DNA of 64,000 nucleotides from Nostoc sp. CHAB 5834 (GCA_020829485.1 JAIVFU010000031.1:1-64000), one strand, 5' to 3'; shown: positions 16,668 through 28,183, counted from the stretch's first letter. Translations and numbers: made by a program. Notes: a model not told the origin generated them from the sequence alone.

Positions 16668-17798
16668 CTAAGTTGATGTTTCTGATGAAAGACCCAGGTA
16701 ATTTTGTACAATCTGCAAAATGCGCTCTGCTGCATGACCATCTCCAAAGGGATTAATTGCATTTGCCATTGCTTCATAAGCATCTGGATCACTGAGTAAC
16801 TCAGCAGCATTTGCAAAAATATTCTCAGTAGTAGTGCCTACAAGTTTGGCTGTACCGGCTGCAACAGCTTCTGGTCTTTCGGTGGTATCTCTCAAAACTA
16901 ATACTGGTTTTCCCAAGCTGGGGGCTTCTTCTTGCAAGCCACCAGAATCAGTGAGCAAAAGATGCGATCGCCCAATTGCACCCACCAATTCACCATAATC
17001 TAGAGGATCTGTCAAGAAAATTCGGGGATGATTCCCTAAAAGTTCTTGTAACGGAACTCGCACTGTCGGATTGCGGTGCAATGGTAATAGCAAAGCTGTA
17101 TCAGGAAACTTGTCTAATATCTGTAAAAACCCCTGAGCGATCGCTTGCAGGGGTTCTCCCCAATTCTCCCGACGATGAACTGTTGCTAGCAAAACGCGGT
17201 ATGAATCCCAGTCTAAGCCTGGTACATTACAAACTGCTTGGGTTGCAGCTACATTCAACAGCGCATCAATTACCGTGTTACCCGTCATGTGAATTTCACC
17301 CAAAACACCAGAACGGTGCAAATTTTCCACAGCCCAAGGAGTCGGCGCAAAGTGCAACTGAGTAATTTGAGAAATCAACCGCCGATTAGCTTCTTCTGGG
17401 TAAGGATTGAAGATATCATCAGTTCTTAAACCTGCTTCTACATGACCGATAGGGATTTTTTGATAAAAAGCTGCCAAAGCTGCGGCAAAAGCCGTAGTAG
17501 TGTCTCCCTGCACCACCACTAAATCTGGTTTTTTCTCCTTAAATAATACTTCTAACCCTTGTAAACTACGGCAGGTAATATCATTTAGAGATTGCTGAAC
17601 CTGCATAATTTCCAAGTCATAATCTGCCTTAATATTAAACAGCTGCATAACTTGCTCAACCATCTCTCGATGCTGTCCAGTTAGAATTACTTGCAACTCA
17701 AAACTTAAAGACTTTTGAAAAACCTGAATCACAGGAGCTAGTTTAATCGCTTCTGGACGAGTACCCAAAATAATGCAAACGCGTTTTTGATTAGTCAT
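16668..17798 (-). CDS. wecB: UDP-N-acetylglucosamine 2-epimerase (non-hydrolysing)
   Basis: This 376-residue enzyme converts UDP-GlcNAc to UDP-ManNAc for surface polysaccharide synthesis in the cytoplasm. The start IILGTRPEAIKLAPVI (about 9-24) and VVQGDTTTAFAAALAA, GHVEAGLRT, HRRENWG and DSGGLQEEAP are all hallmark WecB/MnaA blocks with active-site Asp, Glu and His residues. Length is normal. It stands alone with repeats on both sides. Confidence 0.95.
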   Translation of the reverse strand: MTNQKRVCIILGTRPEAIKLAPVIQVFQKSLSFELQVILTGQHREMVEQVMQLFNIKADYDLEIMQVQQSLNDITCRSLQGLEVLFKEKKPDLVVVQGDTTTAFAAALAAFYQKIPIGHVEAGLRTDDIFNPYPEEANRRLISQITQLHFAPTPWAVENLHRSGVLGEIHMTGNTVIDALLNVAATQAVCNVPGLDWDSYRVLLATVHRRENWGEPLQAIAQGFLQILDKFPDTALLLPLHRNPTVRVPLQELLGNHPRIFLTDPLDYGELVGAIGRSHLLLTDSGGLQEEAPSLGKPVLVLRDTTERPEAVAAGTAKLVGTTTENIFANAAELLSDPDAYEAMANAINPFGDGHAAERILQIVQNYLGLSSETST

Positions 17799-17910
17799 TA
17801 GTTATTAGTAATCTGTCATTTGCCAATGGTTAGCAGTCAATAGTCAATAGTTAGCAGTCAATCATCACACAAATCATAAATATAAAAGGATAAATCACAC
17901 AATAAGCATG

Positions 17911-17931
17911 AAAAAACCCGGCTTAATCGGG
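17911..17931 (-). terminator. Intrinsic terminator, distal copy of a tandem pair
   Basis: Minus strand reads CCCGattaagcCGGG followed by six T. It belongs to a duplicated segment (17901-17970 and 17989-18055) that shares GCATGAAAAAACCCGGCTTA and the following CACTGTTT. It lies downstream of the membrane protein gene at 18053. Confidence 0.65.
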
Positions 17932-17997
17932 CAGATGCACTGTTTATCAAATTTATCTATTGTAATGACTATACCAAGTAAAATCACAAACAGCATG

Positions 17998-18019
17998 AAA
18001 AAACCCGGCTTAACCGGGC
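17998..18019 (-). terminator. Intrinsic terminator, proximal copy of a tandem pair
   Basis: Minus strand reads GCCCGGttaaGCCGGG followed by six T, 34 nt after the stop of the membrane protein gene. It is the stronger of two near-identical copies. Confidence 0.75.
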
Positions 18020-18052
18020 AGACGCACTGTTTGTCGTATTCACCTGTAATGA

Positions 18053-18427
18053 CTAAATTTTAATCTCACAAGTTAAAGGGCAAGCAGCGTAAACAGTAGC
18101 CTGCATTTGGTCTGCCTCTCCATGCAGCCAGCTTAACCATTTGATTTCACTAGGATGAACTCCTTTAACAGTTAATACACCCGCAGCCAATACAACTGCC
18201 ATGACATTAAACATGATTAAAGCGCCTGCTACAAGCAAAACAGCACTAACAGGCATCACCGATTGTAAGATAATCGACAACAGACATCCGACCGTAGCCA
18301 TCAAGACAACTAATGGAAAACCGACAACCAACAAACAAACTGCTAATGTAAAAGTCCATATTAAAAAGCTTTTAATCATCAACAAGGAGTAGGTCTTTCC
18401 TAGATTAGAGCTTTGAGCAGAAACCAT
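18053..18427 (-). CDS. Small membrane protein of unknown function
   Basis: From ATG 18427 (GGGAGGA 7 nt upstream) the product is 124 residues. Two or three hydrophobic stretches (about 17-50 and 55-85: IWTFTLAVCLLVVGFPLVVL, LLVAGALIMFNVMAVVLAAG) indicate an integral membrane protein. The C-terminal tail is polar and holds two Cys. I do not recognise the family. Tandem terminators follow. Confidence 0.7.
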   Translation of the reverse strand: MVSAQSSNLGKTYSLLMIKSFLIWTFTLAVCLLVVGFPLVVLMATVGCLLSIILQSVMPVSAVLLVAGALIMFNVMAVVLAAGVLTVKGVHPSEIKWLSWLHGEADQMQATVYAACPLTCEIKI

Positions 18428-19162
18428 GACTTTTCCTCCCAAAAATACACAACGAATTTTAATTTTCAGTCATATCTCGCTTGTTGCGAGTAAACTGATT
18501 TGTCTCTCAGTGAAATTCAGTATATAAAAACTAATTGGAAAAATGAGCATTTATTTACTAAACTTTACAGTTAATTTTTTGTAATTATGAATATAAAGTC
18601 AAGTTTATATATCTATTAAAAAAACTTCTTTTTTGCATCTATCTTCAGGTACATAACCTAAAAGTTCATAGCTTTTAACCTTGATCCCCAGGACATTACT
18701 CTTATTCAACTTAACATTTCTTATAAAAATTAGTATTAGTTCTCATAATTTATAAATTGGCTGAATAAATGATTTGCTGGCATTTGTGTTGTTAATTGCT
18801 AGCAATTCGTGTCCATGCGTGGGATAAATTTCTCATCTAAAAAGCTCAGAATATTTACTTTTGACAATAGGCATTATAAGTTACTAACTAATCTAAGTAG
18901 TTTTTCTGAGGGGTTTTGAGTCCTTCCGTGTGTTAAACCAGTTTAGATAGGTTAAATAACTTATCTAAATAATCTGAGTAGTGGAATTTCAGGAAAAAAA
19001 GATACCAATTGAGGTGGATGAAATGGATTGAACGTGGTTCTAGAGTTTCAATCGCCTCCCATCACCACTATGGCTTGCACGCAAGCACTCTCCAAAAGTC
19101 ATCGAAGTAAGTGACTTGACTTCTCGTTAATTCAACTTTTTAACTGCCAAATGTGAAGATAT
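18428..19162. other. 735-bp AT-rich intergenic region
   Basis: No gene, RNA gene or clear repeat is seen. The stretch is AT-rich, and probably holds the divergent promoters for the membrane protein (leftward) and pilT (rightward). Confidence 0.4.
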
Positions 19163-20458
19163 ATGACACAATCACAGTCTCCATCAAATTCTAACTCTGC
19201 TGCCGGACGTAACCTGCCACCAATGCCGCCGCCACCACCGCCAACCTCTAGTACCCAGAGGCAGATGACACAAACATTGGATATGTCACAAACACTGGAT
19301 ATGTCAATGGATAGGAGTACCAAAGCGCCTGTTGCAGGTCATCGTCCGGTTAGTCCACCGCCAATACCTACTTCAGTTCTCCCTAAAAACAGCAGTTCAC
19401 AACTGACTTTAGCGAAGTTAATCAGAGAAGCTTTCGATCAGGGATATTCTGACATTCATTTGGGTGTAGGTGAAGTACCCCGCTTCCGCAGCCGAGGAGA
19501 AATTCAACCAACGGATTATCCAGAAACAGATAAAGAAGCTTTTATGAGTTGGTTACGAGAGGTGATGAGTGAAGGGGAAATTCAGCGCTTTGAAGAACAC
19601 TTAGAATTTGACGGAGCAACTCAATATGACTTTGCTCGCGTGCGGATTAATGTTTTTGGCTCCCTCAAAGGGCCTGCAATGGTGTTGCGGTTGATTCCGC
19701 TAAAAATCTTAACTATGGAACAGTTGAATTTACCCCCAGTTTTTCGGGATATTTGCCATCATCACAAAGGTTTAATTTTAGTGACTGGGCCCACTGGATC
19801 TGGTAAGTCCACCACAATGGCGGCGATGGTTGACTACATCAATAAGGAGATGGCCAAGCATATCATCACCATTGAAGACCCAATAGAATTTATCCATCAA
19901 AGCCGCAAGTCTTTAGTCAAACAACGGGAAGTGGGAATGCATACCCGGAAATTTGACAACGCTTTGAAAGCAGCTTTGCGGGAAGATCCAGATTTGATTC
20001 TGGTGGGGGAAATGCGGGATAAGGAAACAGTTAACACCGCTCTAAAAGCCGCTCAAACTGGTCACTTAGTTATGGGAACCCTGCACACCAATAGCGCTGT
20101 CAAAACCATTGAGCGGATTCTCAATCTCTACTCTGGTGACGAACAGGATGCAATGCGGGTGGCAATTTCTGAGTCTTTGGTGGCAGTAATTGCCCAAGGT
20201 TTGTGCCGCACAACTGACGGGAAGCGGGCTGCTTTCCACGATGTGCTGATCAATACTGAGGCTATTAAAGAATGGATCAAAGACGGTAAGTATGATGAAA
20301 TTGGCGAGTTGATGAAACAAGCTAGCTTTGACGGCATGGTTACGATGAATCAGTCGTTGCTCAATCTCTATCAAGACGGTCGTATCACTGAAGAAACTGC
20401 TTTAGAAATGTCGCCAACTCCTAACGAAATGGCCCAGTTTCTCAGAGGTCGAGTTTAA
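19163..20458 (+). CDS. pilT: Type IV pilus retraction ATPase PilT
   Basis: This 431-residue hexameric ATPase depolymerises type IV pili for twitching motility and DNA uptake at the cytoplasmic membrane. Walker A is GPTGSGKST, the Asp box AALREDPDLILVGEMRD, and the His box GHLVMGTLHTNSA. The C-terminal region includes the AIRNLIRE-like lever replaced by cyanobacterial sequence. Unlike enterobacterial PilT (about 345 residues), it has a 70-residue N-terminal extension rich in Pro (PPMPPPPPPTSS) and with a repeated TLDMSQTLDMS motif. No other pil gene is adjacent. Confidence 0.93.
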   Translation: MTQSQSPSNSNSAAGRNLPPMPPPPPPTSSTQRQMTQTLDMSQTLDMSMDRSTKAPVAGHRPVSPPPIPTSVLPKNSSSQLTLAKLIREAFDQGYSDIHLGVGEVPRFRSRGEIQPTDYPETDKEAFMSWLREVMSEGEIQRFEEHLEFDGATQYDFARVRINVFGSLKGPAMVLRLIPLKILTMEQLNLPPVFRDICHHHKGLILVTGPTGSGKSTTMAAMVDYINKEMAKHIITIEDPIEFIHQSRKSLVKQREVGMHTRKFDNALKAALREDPDLILVGEMRDKETVNTALKAAQTGHLVMGTLHTNSAVKTIERILNLYSGDEQDAMRVAISESLVAVIAQGLCRTTDGKRAAFHDVLINTEAIKEWIKDGKYDEIGELMKQASFDGMVTMNQSLLNLYQDGRITEETALEMSPTPNEMAQFLRGRV

Positions 20459-20460
20459 GA

Positions 20461-20640
20461 TTGGCATTGGGCATTGGGCATTGGGAAGAGGACTTGGGGA
20501 CAAGGAGAATTGGGGACAAGAGGAAAGACTTGTTGCAAGTTCTCACAAGTCACCTTGTCCCCTTGTCCCCCTGCTCCCTCATCTCCCCCTCCTCCCTCAT
20601 CCCCCACTCCCCACTCCCCACTCCCCACTCCCAAATATCT
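20461..20640. repeat. Hairpin and heptamer repeats after pilT
   Basis: Three copies of a GGCATTG heptamer (20463-20484) are followed by arms GGGGACAAGGAGAATTGGGG and CTTGTCCCCTTGTCCCC that can form a long hairpin. About five CCCCACT heptamers (20606-20638) complete the segment. The type recurs at 34710-34800 and 49745-49912. It could stop pilT transcription. Confidence 0.6.
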
Positions 20641-20716
20641 TTGTCATCCTGGTTGCGGTTATAGCTAAGGTAAAAGGTAAAAGAGAGAATGTTTTACTTT
20701 TAGCTTCCTAGCCTCT

Positions 20717-21484
20717 GTGAATAAATTGACGACAAACAAACTATCTACACCCCAGTTGTTTAAAGGCATTGCCCTATTTACGCCTGGAGGAGATTTAATT
20801 TACTGCATCGACCCTAGCAAGCAAGGTAGATGGCATTTGCATTTGTGTTCGGCTTTGCAAGAAATCTTAGATTTACCAGAGCCGCCGCACTTTTTAGTGC
20901 CTTGTTATACTGCAACTATTGACCACTGGTTAGATCCACGCACTCAACAAGTGCGAACTTTTGCTGAAGCTTATCCGGCTGTAATTAGACATCAAGCTTT
21001 GCTGAATGCCATTTTTGCCACAGGGGAGTTAGTATGGCAAGCTGCTCCTTGGCAGGAGGGGTTGTGCGATCGCATGGTCTTAACAACTTATCGTTCCTCA
21101 TTTCCGCAGCTTTGGGAAGATCACGATTTAATTGTCCGTCTAGACCTTTCTGAACCTGTGCCAAAATACCACCAGCCAGTAATTGTACAAAAAAAGGAAG
21201 TCATCACACAAGGCTATGTTCTCCGCTTGTTTGTTGCCGGACATAGCAGTACCACCGAACGCATTCTGCAAAATTTACACGAATTGTTGGAGCGATCGCT
21301 GGGACATCCTTATACTCTAAAAGTAATTGATGTTTTAAGTCATCCAGAACAAGCAGAACTCAATCAAGTTTCTGCAACTCCTACCCTTGTCAAAGTTTGG
21401 CCGCACCCAATTCGGCGAATCGTTGGAGAGTTGGATCATGTAGAAAAGATTTTACAGATGTTAGCTGCTAAGAAAAAATTTTAA
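20717..21484 (+). CDS. Protein with C-terminal KaiB-like domain
   Basis: This 255-residue protein starts at GTG 20717. Residues about 167-250 (YVLRLFVAGHSSTTERILQNLHELL, then VIDVLSHPEQAELNQVSATPTLVKVWP) match the thioredoxin-like KaiB fold, including the conserved L-V-A-G strand and the helix before the QVSATPTL loop. The N-terminal 160 residues do not match a family I can name. KaiB-like domains mediate clock-protein contacts in KaiB and in the SasA sensor. This is not kaiB itself (about 100 residues) and no kaiA or kaiC is nearby. A circadian or redox role is inferred only from the domain. Confidence 0.75.
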   Translation: MNKLTTNKLSTPQLFKGIALFTPGGDLIYCIDPSKQGRWHLHLCSALQEILDLPEPPHFLVPCYTATIDHWLDPRTQQVRTFAEAYPAVIRHQALLNAIFATGELVWQAAPWQEGLCDRMVLTTYRSSFPQLWEDHDLIVRLDLSEPVPKYHQPVIVQKKEVITQGYVLRLFVAGHSSTTERILQNLHELLERSLGHPYTLKVIDVLSHPEQAELNQVSATPTLVKVWPHPIRRIVGELDHVEKILQMLAAKKKF

Positions 21485-21663
21485 GTTTTATAACGAATTG
21501 AGGGTTAAAAGTGAAACGCAGAGCTAGAGGCATAAACTGAACTTCTGCGATCGCATCATAATTGATCATCGCTACAGCAATATGCAGATAATTATGGACT
21601 GACTTAGCAAATTGAGCGACTCAAGCGATCGCTTGCAGTCCAGTCAAATATTGGATAGTAACT

Positions 21664-22575
21664 TTAGGGCGATTTTGTTAAATTATAAAATCTGTCAGAA
21701 CGCATCTGAGTACCATTTCGCCAAACTTCCACTTTTTCAGGACTAACTAAATAATAAAAACTACCATTATCTGCTCTATATCTGCCTTTGCCAATATTTA
21801 AAGCTGCTATTTTTATAGGCTTGGTTGGGTCTTGTTTCAACTGCCCAATATAAAATAACTGACCATTTTCTTCACAAACTTTTACACGAATACTTGCAGT
21901 CTCACCCTCAACCATAGTAACTCCATTGCATTTAGTATCAGTGCTAACAGGTGCAAAACCTATGGGAATTGGCTCGGAAGGTGAAACTTGCTTTGCTACT
22001 GAGGGTGTTGAGACTGGGGGCTTCAGGTTATCCATTTGCTCAATAGCAGCAGAATTAACACTTGCAGTTAAGGATGTTAACATCCGAAGGGGATCAACAG
22101 CTATTCGACCATTTGGATGAACTTCAAAGTGCAGATGAGGCGCTGTACTATTGCCTGTAGATCCCATCTGGGCAATAATTTGACCTTGAATGACCTGTTG
22201 ATCCTTGCTCACTAACAAACGGCGATTGTGACCATAAACAGTGATGCTGCCGTCAAGATGTTTAATAGTTATAGCATTGCCTAATCCCCAATTATCCCAA
22301 CCTGCTTTGATGACTGTACCAGATGCAGCAGCAACAATAGGAGTTCCAGATGCCCCTGCAATATCAATTCCTTCATGTTGATATTTGCGGAAGCCTTGAG
22401 AAATAAACCCTTGAGTCGGCCAAATTAAGTTAGAAGCAGGGATGGGAGTTTGCCCAATTGGGGAATCGTCCGCCAACTGTGTTAAGGCAGATGTATTTGT
22501 ACTTAATACGGCAGTTAAAGATATTAACCCAATTAGTCCATAAGTGCGGTATCGATAAACGGTAACTTTTTTCAT
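21664..22575 (-). CDS. M23-family (LytM) peptidase, secreted
   Basis: This 303-residue protein has an N-terminal hydrophobic segment (YGLIGLISLTAVLSTNTSA) that acts as signal peptide or anchor. The LytM zinc domain is at about 50-170: QHEGIDIAG carries the first His and Asp and APHLHFEVHPNG the second pair. Such enzymes cut peptidoglycan cross-bridges or regulate amidases in the periplasm. The C-terminal part (about 210-303) is a small domain with two Cys and no recognised family. Confidence 0.88.
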   Translation of the reverse strand: MKKVTVYRYRTYGLIGLISLTAVLSTNTSALTQLADDSPIGQTPIPASNLIWPTQGFISQGFRKYQHEGIDIAGASGTPIVAAASGTVIKAGWDNWGLGNAITIKHLDGSITVYGHNRRLLVSKDQQVIQGQIIAQMGSTGNSTAPHLHFEVHPNGRIAVDPLRMLTSLTASVNSAAIEQMDNLKPPVSTPSVAKQVSPSEPIPIGFAPVSTDTKCNGVTMVEGETASIRVKVCEENGQLFYIGQLKQDPTKPIKIAALNIGKGRYRADNGSFYYLVSPEKVEVWRNGTQMRSDRFYNLTKSP

Positions 22576-22787
22576 AAATTGAAAGTTTATTCAAATAATA
22601 ATTCAGATAGTTTCTGATTATTTGCTCTTTCAAGCTGACTCGGTAAATATCAGGAAATTTAGCAGATATAACATCTCCAAGACCCTGGACAAAAACTTTG
22701 GGACTACAAGTGTAATCTTTTCGCCGTATGCCAGCCACCGACGCATCGAACGGTGGCATACGTTTATTGTGATTCTTCCCTTCTGGC

Positions 22788-23225
22788 TCAGGACTTAGTG
22801 TAGTTATCGATTACTTTGGCTAAGTCTGGCACTGCTTCTTCTACGTGCTTTTTGGCTGAACCGCGAAATTTTTCATAGGTTCCTCGCACGATTTGGCGCT
22901 TGGCGTTCTTGACTCTAGCATCGGTGACACCGAGTAGCGCGTCTGCCGTCTGAGAGCGATTCGCACTCAGGTATTCAATTGGATCACCTTTCTGTACGCC
23001 TTCACTCCAGATGGGATCAAGTGCTGTGAAGCACTGCGGTAAAATCTGCTCAACCACGTAGGGGATATACCCTGGCTTAACCCCCTTCAGGGCGGCAAAG
23101 GCAGTTTTTAAAGCGATACCGCTCATGCCTGACTTGGATGCAAGCTGTCCTTCTATCATGTTGCAACAGTCATTTATGACCATAGCTTTTTTGGTCGGGT
23201 TCAAAAGTCCCTCATTCAGTCCCAT
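22788..23225 (-). CDS. Conserved hypothetical protein
   Basis: This 145-residue soluble helical protein starts at ATG 23225 with AAGGAAAAG upstream. Gly-rich ALKGVKPGYIPYVVEQILPQ and a Lys/Arg-rich end (RGTYEKFRGSAKKHVEEAVPDL) are visible. It resembles small conserved proteins common in cyanobacteria and actinobacteria (possibly DUF6918), with no known function. Same strand as the M23 peptidase, 212 nt apart. Confidence 0.7.
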   Translation of the reverse strand: MGLNEGLLNPTKKAMVINDCCNMIEGQLASKSGMSGIALKTAFAALKGVKPGYIPYVVEQILPQCFTALDPIWSEGVQKGDPIEYLSANRSQTADALLGVTDARVKNAKRQIVRGTYEKFRGSAKKHVEEAVPDLAKVIDNYTKS

Positions 23226-23882
23226 TTCACTTTTCCTTATCTAAGTACTTAATTTCTATTCGACTAATTTTTTTAGCAAGCAGGAAATTACAGAAAATCG
23301 TATCAGAGTTAGAGGATGTTATGGACATCACATTTTCACTCCTTAAGTCTTTGCTGATAACGGGTGCTTCTCATTCTTGGGTTCGTGTTCTTTTAGAGAC
23401 GTTGCATTGCAACGTCTCTACATCTGGATTCATACCTCTCCCAGATGTCTTTTCCTGGAGATAAGCCCCTGTCCACTCATAACCAAATCCTTCTTGAATG
23501 ATAAACTCAAAACTACCTGTAGTACTTAACTCTAACCGGAGGAGCATTCACTGCGATCGCTCTAGCTTCTGTAATTAAAGTTGCCCCACACTTTGACCTA
23601 CAATGCGATTGTTTCGACCAAATTTCTATAAAACTTACCCATAAAAGCTTCTGACTTTTCACGGGATCTGGAAAACCTCTCTTCTATTTCTCTCATCCTT
23701 TAAGGAGAGAGACTTTGAAATTTCGCCCTTCCCGCGACGAGTTGGGGGTTAGGTGAATCGTTAGCTTTTCCACATAACGTGAAAAGTCAGATAAAAGATA
23801 GCCCCTTTTTAGTTAGGGGGGAGTGTGCTTCGCGCACGCTATGGGAACGAGGTTTCAGGTTTTGAGTGCGTAAGCCCTGTTT
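23226..23882. other. 657-bp repeat-bearing intergenic region
   Basis: No gene is supported. It contains a 27-nt palindrome (23394-23420) and a repeat pair around CTGACTTTTCAC (23650-23661) and GTGAAAAGTCAG (23779-23790), which are inverted relative to each other and so may bound a small element. Confidence 0.45.
23394..23420. repeat. GTAGAGACG-family palindrome
   Basis: TAGAGACGTTGCA, a central T, then the exact reverse complement. One of six members of this family in the window. Confidence 0.75.
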
Positions 23883-25538
23883 CTAATTAGCTTTGCCATT
23901 ACCCTGAAAATTTAAGAAATGCTCATCATTAACCCAAATTGCTTGTTGAGGCACAGAAATGGAAATTCCAGCTTCGTCTAAAGCAATTTTCAGGCGGCGG
24001 CGAAACTCTCGTGCTACATCCCATTGTTTGAGGGGCTGTGTTTTAATCCAGACGCGAATAATCAAACCGCGATCACCAAATTGATCTATTCCCAAAACTT
24101 GCGGTGTTTCCAAAATTTGACGCTCCCATTGCGGATCTTTATCCATCTCCAAGCCAATACTTTCAATCAACTTCAAAGCCTTTTCAATATCGGCTTGGTA
24201 AGCAATGGGGATCGTTAAATCGGCTCGTGACCAACGGCTAGAAAGATTGGCAACAACTTTAATTTCACCATTAGGAATCGTAATCAAGCGCCCTTCAGAA
24301 TCCCGCACTTGGGTCATCCGCAGATTCAGATTTTCTACTAAGCCTCCCACGTTTCCTACAGTAATCACATCGCCTAAAGCGTACTGGTCTTCTAAAATGA
24401 TCAAGAAACCATTAATCGCATCTTTAATTAAGTTTTGCGAGGCTAGAGAAACGGCAACACCAACTAAACTCGCACCCGCTAGCAAGGGAACGATATCTAT
24501 CCCCAATGACACCAGCGCTAGCAAGAAGCCTACTCCTACGCAGATACCAGTAGCAATGCTTTTAGTCACGCCAGAAAATGTAGAAACTCGCAGTTGCATC
24601 CGTTCAGAACTTTCTGGAGTCAGTAAAGCACTACTGCTAATCAGAGTGGTGGTAAAGCGGTCAATTAGGGCATAGATGAGACGGATTGCTACGTAAGTTC
24701 CCAGAAACACAACACCTAATCGCAAAGGAAATTGGACGGCATTGAGAATTACTACCTGAAATGGTCGTGTGTAGGGAAATAGACCCAAAATAAAGAAACT
24801 TCCACCTCCCCAAATTCCGGCTTGAGTTAGCTGAAACAATCGTCTTTTGACTTCTTGAATATGTCGATGTTGCTGTTGATTCAGTTGTGTTGTAATTGGT
24901 TGAGCTGCTGTTGGTGAAATTGGTGAGTTTAAGGGGCCTCTGGGGGGTTGGGAGGCAAGGGAGTATAATGCATCGTTTTTGGAACGCCTTTGCCAGCTAT
25001 ATACCCCCCAACTCATCACAATCATTGTTAGTCCGATGCCCGCAGCAATTTTGCCTTGGTCGATTAAAAATTGAGCTTGTCTTTCTTGCTTTGCTTGTTG
25101 CAAGTCTTCTTGTAAGGATTCTTTGACTTGATTTGCCGATGTCGATATATCTACCTCTCGCAATCCAGCATCCTCAGAAGTGACGGTCATTAGGTATTGG
25201 TCGTTGACATAAATTACTGGTAATTGGTTTACTTCCCGAATATCTACCTTGACTGGTGTTTTTGCTGGTGCCTGAAAGTAATTTTGAGCAATTTTCTCCA
25301 ACTTCTTTTGGATATCTTCTGAACGCTCAGGAAAGTTGCTTCTTGATGCCGCTATCTGAAATAACCGACGACCATCTAAATAAATCCAGCCTGTAACAAG
25401 TCGATTATTTGCATCATTACTCACACTGCTGGGAGATGGTAGCATCTGCGGTAAGAAAGGAATCTGGGCTGTGGCTCTTGGCACAGATACAACGGCTATG
25501 GCCATTGAACTAGCGATCGCCAAAAATTGAAAGCGCAC
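23883..25538 (-). CDS. MscS-family mechanosensitive channel
   Basis: This 551-residue protein has a signal-like N-terminus and starts at GTG 25538 with a perfect GGAGG. A membrane segment at about 160-180 (IAAGIGLTMIVMSWGVYSW) and three or four more at about 245-375 lead to the MscS pore-lining helix region (LLAGASLVGVAVSLASQNLIKDAINGFLIILEDQYALGD). A beta-domain follows. The channel opens on membrane tension to release solutes. The periplasmic region of about 130 residues is an extra N-terminal domain. Confidence 0.9.
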   Translation of the reverse strand: MRFQFLAIASSMAIAVVSVPRATAQIPFLPQMLPSPSSVSNDANNRLVTGWIYLDGRRLFQIAASRSNFPERSEDIQKKLEKIAQNYFQAPAKTPVKVDIREVNQLPVIYVNDQYLMTVTSEDAGLREVDISTSANQVKESLQEDLQQAKQERQAQFLIDQGKIAAGIGLTMIVMSWGVYSWQRRSKNDALYSLASQPPRGPLNSPISPTAAQPITTQLNQQQHRHIQEVKRRLFQLTQAGIWGGGSFFILGLFPYTRPFQVVILNAVQFPLRLGVVFLGTYVAIRLIYALIDRFTTTLISSSALLTPESSERMQLRVSTFSGVTKSIATGICVGVGFLLALVSLGIDIVPLLAGASLVGVAVSLASQNLIKDAINGFLIILEDQYALGDVITVGNVGGLVENLNLRMTQVRDSEGRLITIPNGEIKVVANLSSRWSRADLTIPIAYQADIEKALKLIESIGLEMDKDPQWERQILETPQVLGIDQFGDRGLIIRVWIKTQPLKQWDVAREFRRRLKIALDEAGISISVPQQAIWVNDEHFLNFQGNGKAN

Positions 25539-27207
<1,669 letters not shown>

Positions 27208-27230
27208 TACATTGATTAGTTAATTTTTTG

Positions 27231-27261
27231 AGGGATAAGCGTTTTGCTTATCCCTTTTTTT
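27231..27261 (+). terminator. Intrinsic terminator after ahcY
   Basis: GGGATAAGC gtttt GCTTATCCC followed by seven T, 24 nt after the stop codon. Confidence 0.9.
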
Positions 27262-27336
27262 GTTTCTCACGCAGAGACGCAGAGAGAGGATATAATAGGA
27301 TAGAGGACAATACAGTTCAGATAAGACCAAAACACT

Positions 27337-27363
27337 TGTAGAGACGGCGATTTATCGCGTCTC
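27337..27363. repeat. GTAGAGACG-family palindrome
   Basis: GTAGAGACGGCGAT then ATCGCGTCTC; inner arms differ from other copies but still nearly pair. Confidence 0.6.
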
Positions 27364-27436
27364 GAAAACCCAAAATTTTTGCCAGTAGCCCTTAATCTGA
27401 ACCGTATTGGGATAGAGGATGTTATTGTAAGTTTGT

Positions 27437-27832
27437 ATGTCAGCAAAAGATTTTTTTCATAATGCTGTTAAGTTAGCTTTAGAGAAAGATGGTTGGTTAA
27501 TTACTGATGATCCTTTAATATTTCTAGTAGATACTATAGAATTTCGTCTGGATTTAGGAGCAGAAAGACTTTTAGGAGCAGAAAAAGAAGGAGAAAAAAT
27601 AGCAGTTGAAATAAAATCTTTTTTGGGAAAATCAGCGATTAGTGAATTTCATACAGCTTTAGGACAAACACTTAATTACCGTTCTATTTTAAGAAAACAA
27701 GAACTCGATCGTATTTTATATTTAGCAATTAGTTATGAAATATATACAGCTTTTTTTCTGATACCTGTGATTCAAGAAATAATTGCTGAACATAAATTAA
27801 AATTATTGATATTTGAAAGTAGCAAAAAGTAG
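27437..27832 (+). CDS. xisH: XisH-family protein (copy 1)
   Basis: The 131-residue product begins MSAKDFFHNAVKLALEKDGW and has RLDLGAERLLGAEKEGEKIAVEIKSF (about 36-61), then SAISEFHTALGQTLNYR, the core of XisH and of PD-(D/E)XK-like folds (D, E-x-K). XisH and XisI were named as accessory factors for fdxN element excision in Anabaena, but their pairs occur widely in cyanobacteria with unknown function. xisI follows after 8 nt. No xisF recombinase is present here. Confidence 0.9.
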   Translation: MSAKDFFHNAVKLALEKDGWLITDDPLIFLVDTIEFRLDLGAERLLGAEKEGEKIAVEIKSFLGKSAISEFHTALGQTLNYRSILRKQELDRILYLAISYEIYTAFFLIPVIQEIIAEHKLKLLIFESSKK

Positions 27833-27840
27833 ATTATTTT

Positions 27841-28170
27841 ATGGAAGGAATGAATTATCCTGAATTAGTACAGACAGTATTAGCAAGACATACAGAAAGT
27901 CATTTAGCCAGGGGAACGGAAATACAATTAATATTTGATAATCAAAAAAATCACTATTTAGTAATTCATCTAGGTTGGGAAGGTGAAAAACGGACTTATG
28001 GTTCGGTAATTCATGTTGATATTAAAGAGGGAAAAATATGGATTCAGTGCGATTTTACAGAGGAAGGAGTTGCTAATGAATTAGTAGAGTTAGGAGTACC
28101 GAAAACGGATATTGTTTTAGGTTTTAGATCGCCTCATGTGAGACAGTTTACTGGTTTTGCATCTGTTTAA
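27841..28170 (+). CDS. xisI: XisI-family protein (copy 1)
   Basis: This 109-residue protein has typical XisI blocks YGSVIHVDIKEGKIWIQCDFTEEG and VELGVPKTDIVLGFRSPHVRQFTGFASV at the C-terminus. It follows xisH after 8 nt. It is probably the partner of XisH; how they act is not known. Confidence 0.9.
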   Translation: MEGMNYPELVQTVLARHTESHLARGTEIQLIFDNQKNHYLVIHLGWEGEKRTYGSVIHVDIKEGKIWIQCDFTEEGVANELVELGVPKTDIVLGFRSPHVRQFTGFASV

Positions 28171-28183
28171 GGTTTTGCATATC

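Noticed and set aside
22430..22759. 109-codon minus-strand frame upstream of the M23 gene
   Set aside because: It overlaps the M23 start in another frame and ends within it; composition is unlike a protein.
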